Source: Clostridiales bacterium (GTDB taxonomy: Bacteria; Bacillota; Clostridia; Christensenellales; Borkfalkiaceae). From it: DNA of 42,226 nt. This document shows, piece by piece, positions 41,163-42,226 of the stretch; the stretch's first letter is position 1; each line of letters opens with the position of its first letter. Below the pieces are notes generated by a model. The model did no database searches, was not told where the DNA came from, and saw only the letters and a list, made by a program, of their open reading frames with translations. The DNA is taken from positions 1 to 42,226 of the forward strand of contig SVHK01000011.1 of the NCBI GenBank assembly GCA_015055865.1, in the 5' to 3' direction. The position numbers and the translations under genes were made by a program.

Positions 41163-42226
41163 ATGGCAAGAACGAAAAAAGAATCGGCGATAAAACAAGC
41201 CGAACCGCTTGAAAAAGAACAAGCGGAACAAACCGAAACGGGCGTCAAAAAAGCAAAGACGTCGAAAACGAAAAAATCGGTAGAAATGGAAAACAAACAA
41301 GGAAAAGCCGTTCGTCGGGGTAGAAAACCCGTTCAAAAAGCGGTAAAAGTTGAAGAAAAAGTAGAAGAAACGGTTGTAAAAGAAGAACAACCGCTTGAAG
41401 TGAAAACGGAAAAGCAAGAGATAGAAAAGACTCAAAAACCGAAGCGTAGCAAAAAAACGAGCGTTAAAAAAGAAGAGAAAACGTCGGAAATTAAAGAAGC
41501 AAAAGAAGAAAAATCTAAGACGGAAAAGAAGTCTTTGACGCGCGGAGAAAAAAATACGACGATTAAGATGTTGGTGAAAGAAACGTTGGGCGTAAGAGCG
41601 TATAAATGGAGTGAGCTTTTAGAAGAGATTGCAAAAGGTTATCAACAAAAAGTTGACGACGACGAAGTTAAAAACGCGAACGATTTGCGCGGTCGCATCG
41701 GTTCGGTCGTAGACGTGATGAAAAAAGACGGCGAAGTGTTGTTTGACGAGGGTATGTACGCGTTGAAAACGGAAAATCCAAAAACCGTTGAAATGCAAGC
41801 GGATAAAAAACAAGAACCTGAACAAACGGAATTGGTAAAGGAAGAAAAACAAGAAGAAAAGACGCTTTCGAACACTAAAGAGATTGCCAAGCTTTCCCCC
41901 GTGTTTGATATGAGCCTGCTTTTGGGTAAAAAAGCGGAGAATAGGGATAGCAGGGTTGAGAGTAAACCCGTACAAAAAGAAGAAGTTTCGCCTATAAAAA
42001 AGGAAGAAAAGGAAGAGAAAAAAGCCCAAAAGAAAGAAACGACGGAAAGAAAGAAAGCGGAGAGAAAGTCGAATAAGAACGCCGAAGAAAAGCTGAAAGA
42101 AAGCTTTTTAAAGAAAATTCGTTCGCTTGGCGGTAGTTATTTTGAATATTATTCTATCTATTTGTTAGAACGTTATTCCTTGAAAAACGGGCGTAGGGTA
42201 GAGAGTATGCGAGATCGGAAGAGCAC
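41163..42226 (+). CDS. Lys/Glu-rich protein with possible winged helix, 3' truncated
   Basis: The frame is open from ATG 41163 (AAAGG eight bases upstream) to the contig end, at least 349 genomic codons. About 120 N-terminal residues and the 215-305 region are extremely Lys/Glu-rich and must be disordered. Between about 125 and 205 a folded segment (KMLVKETLGVRAYKWSELLE, then DLRGRIGSVVDVMKKDGEVL, then FDEGMYALK) looks like a winged helix. The last residues (LGGSYFEYYSIYLLERY) resemble the first helix of Mrr-type restriction endonuclease domains, but the sequence stops there. Function unknown. Confidence 0.75.
   Translation, partial: MARTKKESAIKQAEPLEKEQAEQTETGVKKAKTSKTKKSVEMENKQGKAVRRGRKPVQKAVKVEEKVEETVVKEEQPLEVKTEKQEIEKTQKPKRSKKTSVKKEEKTSEIKEAKEEKSKTEKKSLTRGEKNTTIKMLVKETLGVRAYKWSELLEEIAKGYQQKVDDDEVKNANDLRGRIGSVVDVMKKDGEVLFDEGMYALKTENPKTVEMQADKKQEPEQTELVKEEKQEEKTLSNTKEIAKLSPVFDMSLLLGKKAENRDSRVESKPVQKEEVSPIKKEEKEEKKAQKKETTERKKAERKSNKNAEEKLKESFLKKIRSLGGSYFEYYSIYLLERYSLKNGRRVESMRDRKS
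42212..42226 (+). other. Illumina adapter sequence at the contig end
   Basis: The last 15 bases are AGATCGGAAGAGCAC, the start of the standard Illumina TruSeq adapter. They are not genomic. Confidence 0.96.

Noticed and set aside
41013-42029. Phe/Leu-rich minus-strand frames that look like membrane proteins
   Set aside because: They are the reverse complement of the Lys/Glu-rich gene (AAA/GAA read as TTT/TTC), not membrane proteins.

Overview
The window looks like a stretch of chromosome from an uncultured endospore-forming Clostridia-type Firmicute, probably a metagenome contig. The evidence is low-to-moderate GC, strong AGGAGG-like ribosome sites, ideal TTGACA-17-TATAAT promoters, the sporulation pair YqfC/YqfD behind a sigma-E-like promoter, the PcrA-LigA, PriA-Def-Fmt-RsmB-RlmN and YqfCD-PhoH-PgpH-YbeY-Era-YqzL-RecO gene orders, and a tmRNA tag ending ALAA. 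I cannot place it below class. The last 15 bases are the Illumina adapter, so the contig ends in an unfinished gene at an untrimmed read end.

Layout. 1-1000: C-terminal part of a metallophosphoesterase and a sialidase fragment. 1.0-3.1 kb: PHP phosphatase and an orphan EutH. 3.1-8.1 kb (minus): GlmM, a beta-helix acyltransferase-like protein and a CtpE-like P-type ATPase. 8.2-10.1 kb: SerS and a YgjV-like membrane protein. 10.1-11.5 kb: cobalamin riboswitch, terminator, DUF4430-type lipoprotein and ECF S component, a likely corrinoid uptake module. 11.6-14.6 kb: TRIC-type channel and the threonine catabolism pair Tdh-Kbl. 14.6-19.9 kb: RpsU, a hypothetical protein, PcrA, LigA. 20.0-27.9 kb: YicC, Gmk, RpoZ, PriA, Def, Fmt, RsmB, RlmN. 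28.0-28.5 kb: an Amidase_6-type protein.

28.5-31.0 kb is the unusual part: a Val-Gly-Cys-Leu tRNA operon, then repeats carrying copies of the tRNA-Leu 3' end, a small minus-strand operon (42 aa and 93 aa), a hairpin array and the tmRNA gene, whose 3' end is also duplicated. A 40-bp hairpin motif with a paired base change is found near both stable RNA loci. This is the best candidate here for something undescribed.

31.0-34.6 kb (minus) holds rpmG-secE-nusG-rplK-rplA-rplJ-rplL with candidate L1 and clear L10 leaders; rpoBC does not follow. 35.0-41.1 kb is the yqfC-to-recO cluster, and 41.2 kb to the end is a Lys/Glu-rich protein with a possible winged helix. Most of the window is ordinary housekeeping DNA; the findings centre on RNA 3'-end duplications, leaders and domain oddities.
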